This document shows, piece after piece, positions 22,447 to 31,352 of a stretch of DNA of 56,714 nucleotides. A program made the position numbers and the translations under genes. The notes under the pieces are model-generated. The model saw nothing but the letters and a program-made list of their open reading frames with translations, made no database searches and was not told the origin of the DNA. The stretch covers positions 1 through 56,714 of the forward strand of contig CAKVIM010000012.1 of NCBI GenBank assembly GCA_934754775.1. The letters are read 5' to 3'. Within the stretch, counting starts at the first letter, position 1; every line of letters begins with the position of its first letter. Source of the DNA: an uncultured Candidatus Melainabacteria bacterium. GTDB lineage: Bacteria > Cyanobacteriota > Vampirovibrionia > Gastranaerophilales > Gastranaerophilaceae.

Positions 22447-23046
22447 TTATTTTGTAGTTTGAATAAACAAGCTGATTAAATCATTTAAAGCTGAATATTG
22501 TTTTTGGTAGCTTTGTGATTGTTTTTCAAGAGTCAAAATTTGTTTTTTGTATTCTTGAATAGAAGCTTGACATTCTCTTGCAGAAACCTTTAAGTTTTCT
22601 TGAACTTGTTGTGCATCTTGCAAAACACTCTTCATAGAAATACCTAATGCTTCCATTGTTTGTTTAATAATTTGTGCACCGGTATGTCTTGAAACACCGC
22701 TTGGCAATTGAGAAATTAATTTCTTTAATACAGAAATATTCGCAGGCATTTCAAACTGCTCACTCATAGTTTCAACAACAGGAGTCTGAACAGGTTTTGG
22801 TTCTGCAAAGAACGGATCTTTTTCTTCTTCAATATCATCAAAAAAGTTAGTTGTCTTAGCAGGTTTCACAGGTTCCGCAAAAATATCATCTTCAGCTGAA
22901 GGTGCAAATATATCATCAGACATTGAATCTGAAACCACACTATCTGTAAAACTGTTTAATTGTTCATCAGTTTGAACATCCATATTCTCAGCTTGTTTTT
23001 TCAAAGCTTCAACAATTTTTTTACCAACACTTTCATTATTCGGCAT
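22447..23046 (-). CDS. Cytoplasmic coiled-coil protein of unknown function
   Basis: 199 aa. An acidic, probably disordered N-terminal half carries a repeated DDIFAP/DDIFAEP/DPFFAEP motif (about residues 44-85). This could be a peptide that docks on a partner. A compact helical middle (LKKLISQLPSGVSRHTGAQI) leads into a coiled coil (VQENLKVSARECQASIQEYK and on to Q-S-Y-Q-K-Q-Y). No signal peptide or membrane segment. The start has GAGGGAGTATAAATT before ATG, very similar to the leader of the 824-aa gene. Not recognised; helical scaffold or secretion-chaperone-like is possible. Confidence 0.7.
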   Translation of the reverse strand: MPNNESVGKKIVEALKKQAENMDVQTDEQLNSFTDSVVSDSMSDDIFAPSAEDDIFAEPVKPAKTTNFFDDIEEEKDPFFAEPKPVQTPVVETMSEQFEMPANISVLKKLISQLPSGVSRHTGAQIIKQTMEALGISMKSVLQDAQQVQENLKVSARECQASIQEYKKQILTLEKQSQSYQKQYSALNDLISLFIQTTK

Positions 23047-23149
23047 AATTTATACTCCCTCATAGGTTTACTGAAATAATTATATTTTAAACATGCTTAA
23101 AGTCCAATAAAATGTTATGATTTGTAAAATTGTGCCCTTTAAGAAAGGC

Positions 23150-23547
23150 TGGTGAGTAGTAAAGAGAGAGGAGAGAATGGAAAATGGAAAGTGGGAAATT
23201 GTTGTACATCTCCCTCGCCAACTGGAGAGGGAGCAGCCGTTCGTGAGCTGTGCGAACGTTACGGATGCGGGTGAGGGTTTACCCCGTTAGGGTGAAGTTT
23301 AAAACAATAATAGTTAATAAAAAGCTGGATCCTTCACACTAATCGTGTTCAGGATGACGTGGCGTGAGACTACTGGTTGGGCGTTTTATTAATGGAAAAT
23401 GGAAAATTGTTTTAAGAAGGTTTCCCTTGCGGGCTGACACCTCACCCCAACCCTCTGTCTTGACCGGCTCACGTTAAACGAGCACGCTCACGCTTCGGCT
23501 CTCTGTTCGCCGGTCGCTCCATCTGGAGAGGGAGTTAACACGCAAAA
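23150..23547. repeat. Composite GC-richer dispersed repeat, copy R1
   Basis: This 775-nt gene-free gap (23047-23821) holds a patchwork with base composition unlike its surroundings. CTCCCTCGCC and GAGAGGGAG hairpins lie near 23207-23235 and a GGATCCTTCACAC block near 23330. The segment at 23360-23535 shares GAGACTACTGGTTG, TAATGGAAAATGG, CTCACGTTAAACGAGCACGC and the CGCTCC...AGAGGG end with R2 at 37892-38112. The CTCACCCCAACCCTCT unit also occurs inside ilvD. No frame of coding length is seen. Confidence 0.75.
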
Positions 23548-23548
23548 A

Positions 23549-23573
23549 AAATCCTTTCTTCGAGAAAGGATTT
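23549..23573. terminator. Hairpin terminator at the end of R1
   Basis: AAATCCTTTCT/AGAAAGGATTT with a 3-nt loop, flanked by an A run and, a few bases later, a T run. It may insulate the 460-aa gene downstream. Confidence 0.6.
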
Positions 23574-23821
23574 GGAATCTTTTTTAATAATTCCTCATGT
23601 GTAGAAGGTTAGTGTGTAGGTTGTATGAAAGGTTTGTGTTATGTGTTTCGTGTTTATTTAATGTCTGCCGTTTTCTTATTTACGACTTACATATATATAA
23701 AGTATTTATCTTTTATAGAATTGCACACTTCTGATAAAATTGTTACAAAACTTAATGCAATTTTTATCGTTTTTCATTCTTTATAATGTTATAGAGTTTT
23801 AATTAGGGAAAAGAGGAAATT

Positions 23822-25204
23822 ATGTTAGGAATTAAATTATTTAAGATTTTTTCATCTAATGGTGTGCCCCAAAAACTGGAACAATCAATTAAACAAATTG
23901 CTAAAACAAAAGTTAGGACAGATATAAGTACCGGTTCAGTTTATATGGAACGTGTATTTAAGGGGAACTTGTATAAAACAGAAACTAAGGTATTAAACAA
24001 CGGAGCCAAAAAAACTATAACCAAAGTTTATGACAGCGAAGGGAATTTTATTGGAAAAGGTGGTAGCGAAGGGTTATCAATTTTCAGAGAAAAAGAAATT
24101 AAAGTTAACAAAGGTGGAAGTATTTTAGGTGGAGACCAAATTGAAATTCAGAAAAAATATCATGAAACAATGTCAATGACAGAACATGATATAAATATTA
24201 CTAAAGATTTTGACTCTTTGGGTTCACTACAACATATGGAAGGCACAAAAAAATACAGACATTGGTCAAATGCTCAAAAAGCAACAATTGACAAAGTTTG
24301 GGCAGAAGAGTCATTGCCACATTCTACAGAATTAATGTTTAATCCGCAAAAAGCCGCACACACAAATTATAAACATGATGTTGGTGCGTACGATATTAAT
24401 GGCGTGCGACATAACGGATACAATAATTATCACTTATTTAACTCAGAAGGAACAACCTATACTAGAGCACAGGAAGCTTTGAAAGCCGCAGCAGCAGAAA
24501 AAGAAGCGGCTCTTGTTGCAGAAGCGAATGCACGAAAAATCGCAGAACAGAAAGCGTCAGAAGCTTTAAAAGCAAAACAACCCAGAGTCAATGTTGGAAA
24601 AGTCTTTAATAAAAATTTAAGCGAGTTTAAGTGTGTTGAATCTACTCAACCAGATGGTACAATTATTAGGCGATATTATGATCCAAAACAGATTGCAAGT
24701 GGTAAATCAAATCCAATGATTACTACAATAGATAAAGGTAGTTATCATGAAGAGTTAATCTATGATCCGGTAAAAGGTACAAAAATTACATATAAACAAC
24801 ACGGTAACAATCAGCCTGAAATCGAAATGACAGAAGGAATGCAATATAGATATTCTTCAAAAATGGAAGAAAAAAATGATTGTGGTCAATCCAAAACAAG
24901 AAGAGTTAATAAACAAGTTTATGATGATGGTTTAAATCATGTTGAATTCGAAACAGCGGGTTACCCTGAACGTTTTAAAGTAAATGTTAAAAATCCAAAA
25001 CAAAACACAGAAAGAATATCTGATCCGACCTGGGATCCTGATTACGCAGATATCAGAGGTAGAAGCCGTGTAGGCTGTCGGGATATTTATAGTGGACAAA
25101 ACTCGTGGGAAATTGCAGCACAAAAGAAACTTAATGAAATTTCTAATGAAGCACAAAAACGTTGGAAAAATTTAATGGACTTCTTTAAACCATATCAACC
25201 GTAG
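23822..25204 (+). CDS. Hypothetical protein, 460 aa
   Basis: Not recognised. The N-terminal half is rich in short charged beta-type segments (TGSVYMERVFKGNLYKTETK; KTITKVYDSEGNFIGKGG), suggesting a beta-repeat or RHS-like texture. The middle has an Ala/Glu/Lys helix (about residues 218-255, RAQEALKAAAAEKEAALVAE). The C-terminal half again has strand-like blocks (DGTIIRRYYDPKQ; YHEELIYDPVKGTKITYK) and ends in a Trp-containing helix. No signal peptide. GAGGAAATT precedes ATG. It ends 11 nt from the end of convergent fliF with no visible terminator between. Possibly an effector or matrix protein; that is a guess. Confidence 0.65.
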   Translation: MLGIKLFKIFSSNGVPQKLEQSIKQIAKTKVRTDISTGSVYMERVFKGNLYKTETKVLNNGAKKTITKVYDSEGNFIGKGGSEGLSIFREKEIKVNKGGSILGGDQIEIQKKYHETMSMTEHDINITKDFDSLGSLQHMEGTKKYRHWSNAQKATIDKVWAEESLPHSTELMFNPQKAAHTNYKHDVGAYDINGVRHNGYNNYHLFNSEGTTYTRAQEALKAAAAEKEAALVAEANARKIAEQKASEALKAKQPRVNVGKVFNKNLSEFKCVESTQPDGTIIRRYYDPKQIASGKSNPMITTIDKGSYHEELIYDPVKGTKITYKQHGNNQPEIEMTEGMQYRYSSKMEEKNDCGQSKTRRVNKQVYDDGLNHVEFETAGYPERFKVNVKNPKQNTERISDPTWDPDYADIRGRSRVGCRDIYSGQNSWEIAAQKKLNEISNEAQKRWKNLMDFFKPYQP

Positions 25205-25215
25205 TTTACGGCTCC

Positions 25216-26886
25216 CTAGCCTTGCTCAATCCAGCTTCTGATTTTTTCGCCGGCTTCGCCTTCGTCTACGCCATCAAATTCTCGCTTAAGTTCTCTTAAT
25301 GCATCACGGATTTCAGCACCGGAAGTCGGAATTGCTGCAGGTCGATTTTGTTGCTCAAGCAAACCTTGTTGCAATTGTGATTGTTTTTCTATCAAATCAG
25401 CTGCATTCACACTCAAATCTTTGATTTGTTTTTCTTGAGCTTCGTTCATCTCTCTCAAGCGTGCTAATTCTTCTTCTTGAGCAGCTTTCGCTGAATTAAT
25501 CTTTTGAGTCAAAGCCTTATGTCCAAAGAACAAACCGAATACAAGGAGTGCAATCGCCAACCACCAAGGATTTCCGTGTTCAGCCTTAATCGGAGCCTTA
25601 ACGTTCTTGTCACCAGCCATAAATGGGTCAAGTGAATCTGCAAACGCAATTGTTACATTATCAGGATTTGCTTTCGGGCTTGCTGCATGAGCAACCAATT
25701 CTTTCAACTCTTCAAGAGTCAATTCAACCGGTAAGGCATCCTTTTCCAAGGTTACAGCAATCGAAATTTCTTCCAATGTTCCAGGAGACATATATTCATT
25801 AGTCTGAACCTTAGTTACGCCATATTGTGTTTCACGAGCAGTTCTTGAGTAGCTTCTGTTTTGAGTAGAATCAGAACTGCCAGCAGGTAAACCATTCGGC
25901 AAATAAACACTAACTGCATTTGTATTTTTATTTACATCTTGAGTCTGATCGCCCAAACCTTCTGAGAAAGTCTGTTCATTTACAGAAGCCTTTTTATTCG
26001 GATCATATTCGATAGTGAATTTTTCAACAGGAGCTTGTTTCAAGAAAGTACTAACGGTTGCAACATATTTTCCTTGCCCAATCAACCTGTTCAACTGAGC
26101 TTGAACTTTTTCTTGCATGTATTTATCGTTTTCTTGAAGTTTTGCAAGCATTTCTGACTGAGCGTCAATCATGCTGTTATAAACATGTCCGTTTGTATCT
26201 GTAATTGAAATATTTTCTGCTTTTAAGCCGGAAACGCTGCCTAATAACAAGTTAGAAACAGCTTTGATTGTTCCCATACCCAAAGTTTGACCAACAGCAA
26301 CTTGAAGTTGGACAGTTGCTGTCACAGGTTTTTGCATTGAAGAGAACATTGTTTGCTCCGGAATAGAAATAAAGACAGAAGCGTTTTCTACGCCGTCGAT
26401 TCTTCTGATTAAACGAGCAAGTTCACCATTCATAGCTCTTACGAGTCTTATTTTCTTATCTTCTTTTGTAGAAGTAAAATCACCTTTATCAAAAATTTCT
26501 AATCCGACATTTTGGTCATAAAGTCCGCTTTCAACGATAAGCATAATTGCCATGTCCCGTTTTTCTGCGGTACATTTGCCGGCTTGAGTCGTACAATTTT
26601 TAGCCTTAAGTTTTAATACTGATTTTGTACCATCAACGGCTCTATCAACTACAATACCGTGTCTGGAAAGTAGTGCTTGGATTTCCAAAGCCTTGCCTAA
26701 ATTGTCGGTTGTTAATAAGTCAACATCTTCTCTTAGTGGAACATTGCTTACGTCGATTTGTTTATCTTTAGAACCATTTGAAGCTGCTATTGTTCCGCAA
26801 ATAATAAAAACAATGAGCAACAAGACAACGCCCCCAATAATTGAGGCTAAAAGAACCTTATTTTCCAGTAACTTTTTGAAATCCAT
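25216..26886 (-). CDS. fliF: Flagellar MS-ring protein FliF
   Basis: FliF forms the membrane ring on which the flagellar motor and export gate assemble. 556 aa, normal length. Transmembrane helix 1 lies at about residues 11-32. The ring-building periplasmic domain contains LTTDNLGKALEIQALLSRHG, then GELARLIRRIDGVENASVFI and VKAVSNLLLGSVSGLKAENI-type sequence (here TIKAVSNLLLGSVSGLKAEN). Transmembrane helix 2 is at about 440-460 (NPWWLAIALLVFGLFFG). A Gln/Glu-rich cytoplasmic tail ends IRSWIEQG, matching the FliG-binding end of the family. It is downstream of fliE with a 49-nt gap. fliG and the other flagellar genes do not follow. Confidence 0.92.
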   Translation of the reverse strand: MDFKKLLENKVLLASIIGGVVLLLIVFIICGTIAASNGSKDKQIDVSNVPLREDVDLLTTDNLGKALEIQALLSRHGIVVDRAVDGTKSVLKLKAKNCTTQAGKCTAEKRDMAIMLIVESGLYDQNVGLEIFDKGDFTSTKEDKKIRLVRAMNGELARLIRRIDGVENASVFISIPEQTMFSSMQKPVTATVQLQVAVGQTLGMGTIKAVSNLLLGSVSGLKAENISITDTNGHVYNSMIDAQSEMLAKLQENDKYMQEKVQAQLNRLIGQGKYVATVSTFLKQAPVEKFTIEYDPNKKASVNEQTFSEGLGDQTQDVNKNTNAVSVYLPNGLPAGSSDSTQNRSYSRTARETQYGVTKVQTNEYMSPGTLEEISIAVTLEKDALPVELTLEELKELVAHAASPKANPDNVTIAFADSLDPFMAGDKNVKAPIKAEHGNPWWLAIALLVFGLFFGHKALTQKINSAKAAQEEELARLREMNEAQEKQIKDLSVNAADLIEKQSQLQQGLLEQQNRPAAIPTSGAEIRDALRELKREFDGVDEGEAGEKIRSWIEQG

Positions 26887-26935
26887 ATTCCTACCCTATA
26901 ATATATTATACACATATATGTCAAATATGAGAAGT

Positions 26936-27274
26936 CTAAATCTGTATTTGCATAATTTTATCATACGCTTGGATGATTTTTCCGGTGGCAGTTGTAGCAA
27001 CGTTAACCGCAATTTCTGCTTTTGACATCGCAACCATAACGTCGTGGATATCAACATTTTCAGAACCCATCATCGCATCTTTCAAAAGATTATCCGGTGC
27101 ATTCATTGACGTATTAAGGTTTTCAACCAATCCTGACATTACACTTTGGAAATCAGCACCGGCAGGTTCTTCAACTCGATTCATTCTCGCAGAAGGAATA
27201 TCACCCCAGCTATCAAGCTTGGTGTGCTGAATTCTCGCTTCTAAATCATATCTTGGAATAAAACCGTTAAACAT
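26936..27274 (-). CDS. fliE: Flagellar hook-basal body protein FliE
   Basis: FliE links the MS ring to the proximal rod. 112 aa. The conserved C-terminal half is clear: NVDIHDVMVAMSKAEIAVNV, then A-T-x-A-T-G-K-I-I-Q-A-Y-D-K-I-M-Q-I-Q-I, as in FliE. The N-terminus is divergent. The start at 27274 has AGAGGTGAC 5-6 nt upstream; a longer in-frame reading would put that ribosome binding site inside the gene. Order fliE-fliF is canonical and both are probably one transcript. Confidence 0.9.
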   Translation of the reverse strand: MFNGFIPRYDLEARIQHTKLDSWGDIPSARMNRVEEPAGADFQSVMSGLVENLNTSMNAPDNLLKDAMMGSENVDIHDVMVAMSKAEIAVNVATTATGKIIQAYDKIMQIQI

Positions 27275-27406
27275 ATATGTCACCTCTTTTATTAGTGTTA
27301 TCGGCATTTTGGAGAAAATATTCAGCTTTTTGTCCGAATATCCACTATTTGTACTAGAGTTTTAATAATTATTAAAGAAATGTCAATTTTTGCCGTTTGA
27401 CTAAGT

Positions 27407-27568
27407 ATGAACTTACATGAAGAATGCTTACTCAGATATTTGTTGAACCCGATGGACTTGTTCCGTTCTACAGAGCTGCTGAAAATCAACAACAGCTTAA
27501 TTGAAAAAGGGTATTTCCAAAAACAAATTATTGTGAAAAATACGAAAATTAACTGTACCGGTGTATAG
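27407..27568 (+). CDS. Possible small protein, 53 aa
   Basis: An open frame from ATG 27407 to TAG 27566-27568, with product MNLHEECLLRYLLNPMDLFR continuing S-T-E-L-L-K-I-N-N-S-L-I-E and a Cys-Thr-Gly end. Composition is protein-like and amphipathic, but no Shine-Dalgarno is visible. It lies 25 nt before the CHASE2-GGDEF start and could be a small gene in the same transcript or a gene remnant. Not recognised. Confidence 0.35.
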   Translation: MNLHEECLLRYLLNPMDLFRSTELLKINNSLIEKGYFQKQIIVKNTKINCTGV

Positions 27569-27593
27569 TAATTAAACTTTGGGAGAGATTATT

Positions 27594-29411
27594 TTGAAAA
27601 ATCTTGTTAAAACAAAATGGTTTATTTATGGAACCTATTTGCTGCTAGTTTTGGCAGCTTTATTAATTGGTTTTGTGCTGCTTCAAAACAACAATACGCT
27701 TAAGAACGTAATTGTTTCATTTTTTGATGTGGCAGAAAACAGAACATTTGACTATAGACAATCCTTGCAAGTTGTGCATAAACGCCCGATTCCGAATAAG
27801 GATATTGTTGTCCTTGCAATAGATGATGCTAGCTTGGAATCATTGTGGGAAAAATATGGTGAATGGCCAGTACCACGCAATGTTTATGGCAATGTTATAA
27901 ATTATCTAGAACAACAAAAACCACAAGCTATAATTTTTGACCTTATGTTTATCAAATCAATGAGAAACTCGCTTGATGCGGACAAATACCTTGCTTCTTC
28001 TATGAACAAGTTTTCAAATGTTTACACTGCAATGAATTTTGATAATCAAACTACTGATGTAAGACTTCCGATAACGTTGCCGGACAGACTTGCAATTAAT
28101 CTTGAAAATGATTCTAATATCAATTTTGCAGAAAAATACGGGTTCTCAAATTGTCGTCCGATATTACCGGAGTTGATGAATGGTAAGGTAAACGTCGGTA
28201 TGACGAACATTTTGCGTAATAGCGACGGTATAATTAGGAATGTCGCTCCTATTATGCAATACCAGAATAAATATTATCCGTATTTGACATTTAAAGCCGG
28301 TGCGGATTATTTGGCAGAAAAGCCTGTTAAAGATTTTACAATAGACAAAAATGGCAATTTATCAGTTGCTGGAACGAAAATTCCACTTACGAAAAACGGT
28401 GAAGCTATACTAAATTGGTATGGTGTTAGTGGAACTCACACAATTGTTCCTATGTATAAGGTGATTAGTGCTATGGAAGGCAAGTCACAAATTGACTTCG
28501 ATTTCAGAGATAAAATTATTATAATTGGAACTACTGCAATGAGCTTGCACGATACAAAGAGCGTTCCTGTGCAGGAAGGTGTTTACCCGGGAGTTGAAGT
28601 CCACGCAACATTCTTCAATAATATGTTGGATAATAATTTTATCCACAAAACAGAGACTCTTGTTAATATATTGATTATTGCAGGCGTTGTTGCGATTGTT
28701 GGTGCTATTGTAATGCTTTCAACTTCAACTTTGTTTGCAGTTCTGTCAACTTCGTTATTTGCAATTGCTTATCTTTTTGTTTCTTATTACGCAATGGAGT
28801 TGTATAATTTATGGATTCCGATTGTGCTGCCGATAATATCAATAATGGCTGCATTTGCGTTGTCATTCCTTGCAAAATACTTGATGAAAGCGAGAGATTT
28901 TGAGTATCAGTATAAGCTTGCTACAATTGATGGACTTACAGAACTTTATAACCACAGATATTTTCAAGATACGTTAAGAAAACAAATGGATATCGCAAGA
29001 AGATATAACCAACCGTTTTCACTTATTATTGCAGATATTGATTTCTTCAAAAAGTTCAATGATACTTATGGTCATCAAGCTGGCGATGCGGTTTTGAGAC
29101 AAGTTGCACAAACGCTTAAGAAAAACTCAAGAACAACAGATTATGTTTGCAGATATGGCGGGGAAGAAATGAGTATTATTCTTCCAAATACATCCGCTGA
29201 AGAGGCTTTGAATAATGCAAATCGTATTTGTAAGGCTGTTGCGGAGAAACCGTTCCACCTAACTCCTGTAGATTCAGCACCGGTAACAATAAGCCTTGGC
29301 GTTGCGACATTCCCTGATAACGCACAGACCCCTCAAGATTTGATTGAATGGGCTGATAAAGGCTTGTATTATGCCAAAGAACACGGCCGAAATCAAGTCG
29401 GAAGATATTAA
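27594..29411 (+). CDS. CHASE2-domain membrane diguanylate cyclase
   Basis: 605 aa. N-terminal transmembrane helix (about 9-30), extracytoplasmic CHASE2 sensor (about 40-340; RTFDYRQSL, DIVVLAIDDASLESLWEKYG, PQAIIFDLMF, FRDKIIIIGTTA), three further transmembrane helices (about 355-430), then a complete GGDEF domain. DIDFFKKFNDTYGHQAGD and the active motif GGEEM (from 522) are present, with RTTD as inhibitory I-site five residues before it. It should make c-di-GMP in response to an external signal. The start is TTG 27594 with GGGAG 9 nt upstream. It is divergent from fliE-fliF, which suits a motility link. Confidence 0.94.
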   Translation: MKNLVKTKWFIYGTYLLLVLAALLIGFVLLQNNNTLKNVIVSFFDVAENRTFDYRQSLQVVHKRPIPNKDIVVLAIDDASLESLWEKYGEWPVPRNVYGNVINYLEQQKPQAIIFDLMFIKSMRNSLDADKYLASSMNKFSNVYTAMNFDNQTTDVRLPITLPDRLAINLENDSNINFAEKYGFSNCRPILPELMNGKVNVGMTNILRNSDGIIRNVAPIMQYQNKYYPYLTFKAGADYLAEKPVKDFTIDKNGNLSVAGTKIPLTKNGEAILNWYGVSGTHTIVPMYKVISAMEGKSQIDFDFRDKIIIIGTTAMSLHDTKSVPVQEGVYPGVEVHATFFNNMLDNNFIHKTETLVNILIIAGVVAIVGAIVMLSTSTLFAVLSTSLFAIAYLFVSYYAMELYNLWIPIVLPIISIMAAFALSFLAKYLMKARDFEYQYKLATIDGLTELYNHRYFQDTLRKQMDIARRYNQPFSLIIADIDFFKKFNDTYGHQAGDAVLRQVAQTLKKNSRTTDYVCRYGGEEMSIILPNTSAEEALNNANRICKAVAEKPFHLTPVDSAPVTISLGVATFPDNAQTPQDLIEWADKGLYYAKEHGRNQVGRY

Positions 29412-29436
29412 TAAATTTCATTTGAATAAAAATCTT

Positions 29437-29476
29437 AAAATATGCGGTCTTATCATTAATAAGACCGCATATTTTA
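29437..29476 (+). terminator. Terminator after CHASE2-GGDEF gene
   Basis: AAAATATGCGGTCTTA paired with TAAGACCGCATATTTT, 7-nt loop, 26 nt after the stop. Confidence 0.9.
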
Positions 29477-29617
29477 CATTGAACCGAATAATTTAAATTG
29501 TAGGTTTGGCATACCTGCCCAACAATAACTTCAAAAGCCTTCCCAACTTGTCACTTTATATAATTACGAGTGAGGAAGAATTAAAAAATTGTTATAATCT
29601 GACGGATAAATTTGAAA

Positions 29618-29807
29618 GAGGGAAAGTGGGTATAATTAAGAAAATGTTTGAATTTTAGCCACTTCCCTCGTTTCAAGAAAAATTATCCTTTTTATCCTTT
29701 TCTTATCCCTAAATTTATCCTTTTTTCCTGCTTGTTTTGGAAAATTTACCTACAACTCCGACAAGGTTTGAGTTTTGCAAGGATAGAAAAAGGATAAAAA
29801 CTTCCGA
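29618..29807. repeat. Imperfect inverted repeats in gene-free gap
   Basis: GAGGGAAAGTGG (29618-29629) faces CCACTTCCCTC (29659-29669). Then repeated TTATCC units (29686-29722) face GGATA...AAAAGGATAAA (29780-29799). The whole 29412-30117 gap shows no protein gene; the remainder is plain AT-rich sequence apart from the palindrome at 30004. Confidence 0.5.
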
Positions 29808-30003
29808 GAGGTGGGAATATTTTTGATAGATTAGTAAATGCACTTTACAAAATTATTTTTGGTGCAAAAATTTGCACCCTACTGACTGACCCTAGAAAAC
29901 CAGCCAAAATAATAGAGTCAGGTAGAAATGAAATTATCGGACAGTTGGTATTGCCACCATTTGGAACAGGCTTTCAAATTTATTAATTATATACCGATAG
30001 TTC

Positions 30004-30091
30004 GTAGGTCGTGTTGGACTATTGTCATCCAACACGACTAATACATAAATTTTAATGTCGTGTTCAATGAAAATTGTTGAACACGACCTAC
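30004..30091. repeat. Compound palindromic (REP/BIME-like) element
   Basis: Two hairpins share the arm GTCGTGTT. Hairpin 1 (30009-30037) is GTCGTGTTGGA/TCCAACACGAC and hairpin 2 (30057-30087) is GTCGTGTTCAA/TTGAACACGAC. The outer arms GTAGGTCGTGTT and AACACGACCTAC also pair, so a cruciform or alternative fold is possible. It lies at the 3' end of the minus-strand 316-aa gene. Confidence 0.8.
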
Positions 30092-30117
30092 AACTTTTTT
30101 CTTAATCCAAATAGCAT

Positions 30118-31068
30118 TTATTTTCTATATTGTGCAATTTTAGTTGCAATAAAGCTATCTGTCAGATTGTTTTGTTCTTTCTCTTGAGTGTCTTTGTTAA
30201 CTAACATTAATTCATCCAATTCCTTTGTTTTAGTTGCAATTTCATTTGTTAAATAATACTTTAAAGCATCTATAGCAGACGCACCTGTTTGTTGGGAGTA
30301 TATATGTGTTTTTTCAAAATATTCATCAACTAATTTATTGGAATCTAATGACTCACCGCGTAAGTTCGCACATTTTTTCTGTAAAGTAAGCAAATCAATT
30401 CCTTGCATGTATAGCTCTTTATTTTCTAATCCATCAATAGAGTTCAATAAGTTTTTAACTGCATTTGCTTGTATATCCCAATTTTTGCTTAAACTTCCTA
30501 ATGGATTTACATCTTCTAAATCTGCATAAAATTGTTGAGCAATATCATAATCAATATTTTCTGTAATATAATCAAGATTATTAAAAATTGAAACTAATCC
30601 CGGATTAGTTATGCCAAGGTCTGTAAGAATGTCTTGTGCTGCTTTTGCAACGATACTCTGTTTTTCTTCATATGTAACATACTTTGAGAGTTCTTTTTCA
30701 TTACTACATCCTAAGCTGTTCATATAATCTTTGAATCCTTGTTCAAAATCAAAATTATTGACTTTATTGCAATACTCTTGCTTCCTTGCCTCATATTCTT
30801 CTAAGCTATAAGTTTTAGCAGCTTCAAGCGGACTAATTCCCCCCATAGATTCTGCAAGTATTACATTCTTCTGTCTTCCTACATATTCTGAGTATGAACG
30901 ATAAATGCTATCATGATAAGTATGGTTTTCATTTCTAATATTTGCATAGTCATTACATATATACTTTGAAACTTCTTTTTGCCTAAGTTTACCTTCAGTA
31001 TCACCGGAAGTATTTTGAGCATAATCTAGTTGATAGTAGTAATTATTTGAGCTTACAGCAGAAACCAT
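30118..31068 (-). CDS. Hypothetical protein, tandem paralogue A (316 aa)
   Basis: Homologous to the neighbouring 317-aa gene. Shared landmarks are the start MVSA, YSLEEYEARKQEYCNKVNNF against LSIEEYENRKAIYYEKVNNF, then F-D-x-G-F-x-D-Y and the identical end DSFIATKIAQYRK. It is mostly helical, acidic and Asn/Tyr-rich, with no signal peptide, membrane helix or catalytic motif seen. GGGAGGGAG precedes ATG. The 3' flank (about 50 bp reaching into the last codons) is nearly identical to that of paralogue B, so the duplication is fairly recent or kept similar. Function unknown. Confidence 0.7.
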   Translation of the reverse strand: MVSAVSSNNYYYQLDYAQNTSGDTEGKLRQKEVSKYICNDYANIRNENHTYHDSIYRSYSEYVGRQKNVILAESMGGISPLEAAKTYSLEEYEARKQEYCNKVNNFDFEQGFKDYMNSLGCSNEKELSKYVTYEEKQSIVAKAAQDILTDLGITNPGLVSIFNNLDYITENIDYDIAQQFYADLEDVNPLGSLSKNWDIQANAVKNLLNSIDGLENKELYMQGIDLLTLQKKCANLRGESLDSNKLVDEYFEKTHIYSQQTGASAIDALKYYLTNEIATKTKELDELMLVNKDTQEKEQNNLTDSFIATKIAQYRK

Positions 31069-31215
31069 TTTCTCCCTCCCATTGCATAATATGATTATAA
31101 AAGTGAGTTTGATATTTTTTATCCGCTATTTAATGTAAAAAAATGTTAAAAATAGCTACTTGGGTACTATACTCATGACCAGTATTGTATGTAATATAAT
31201 AATGGTGTTATTATT

Positions 31216-31299
31216 ATGAAAATCAGCTCTGTTGAAGATGTTAAAGCAAATGCAGACTTAATGAATTTAGTAAATTCCGCTTGGACTACTGCAGCATAA
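31216..31299 (+). CDS. Possible 27-aa peptide gene
   Basis: The frame runs ATG 31216 to TAA 31297-31299. The product starts MKISSVEDVKANADLMNLVN and ends S-A-W-T-T-A-A. A TATAAT at 31195-31200 lies just upstream and a strong terminator begins 7 nt after the stop, making a neat tiny transcription unit between the two paralogues. No Shine-Dalgarno is visible, which lowers confidence. Too short to classify; a signalling or regulatory peptide, or a remnant, is possible. Confidence 0.4.
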   Translation: MKISSVEDVKANADLMNLVNSAWTTAA

Positions 31300-31305
31300 G
31301 AAATT

Positions 31306-31336
31306 AAAAAAGGGAAGCATTTGCTTCCCTTTTTTC
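31306..31336. terminator. Bidirectional terminator
   Basis: AAAAAGGGAAGCA/TGCTTCCCTTTTT with a very small loop. It serves the 27-aa unit (+) and paralogue B (-). Confidence 0.88.
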
Positions 31337-31352
31337 TTAATCCAAATAGCAT

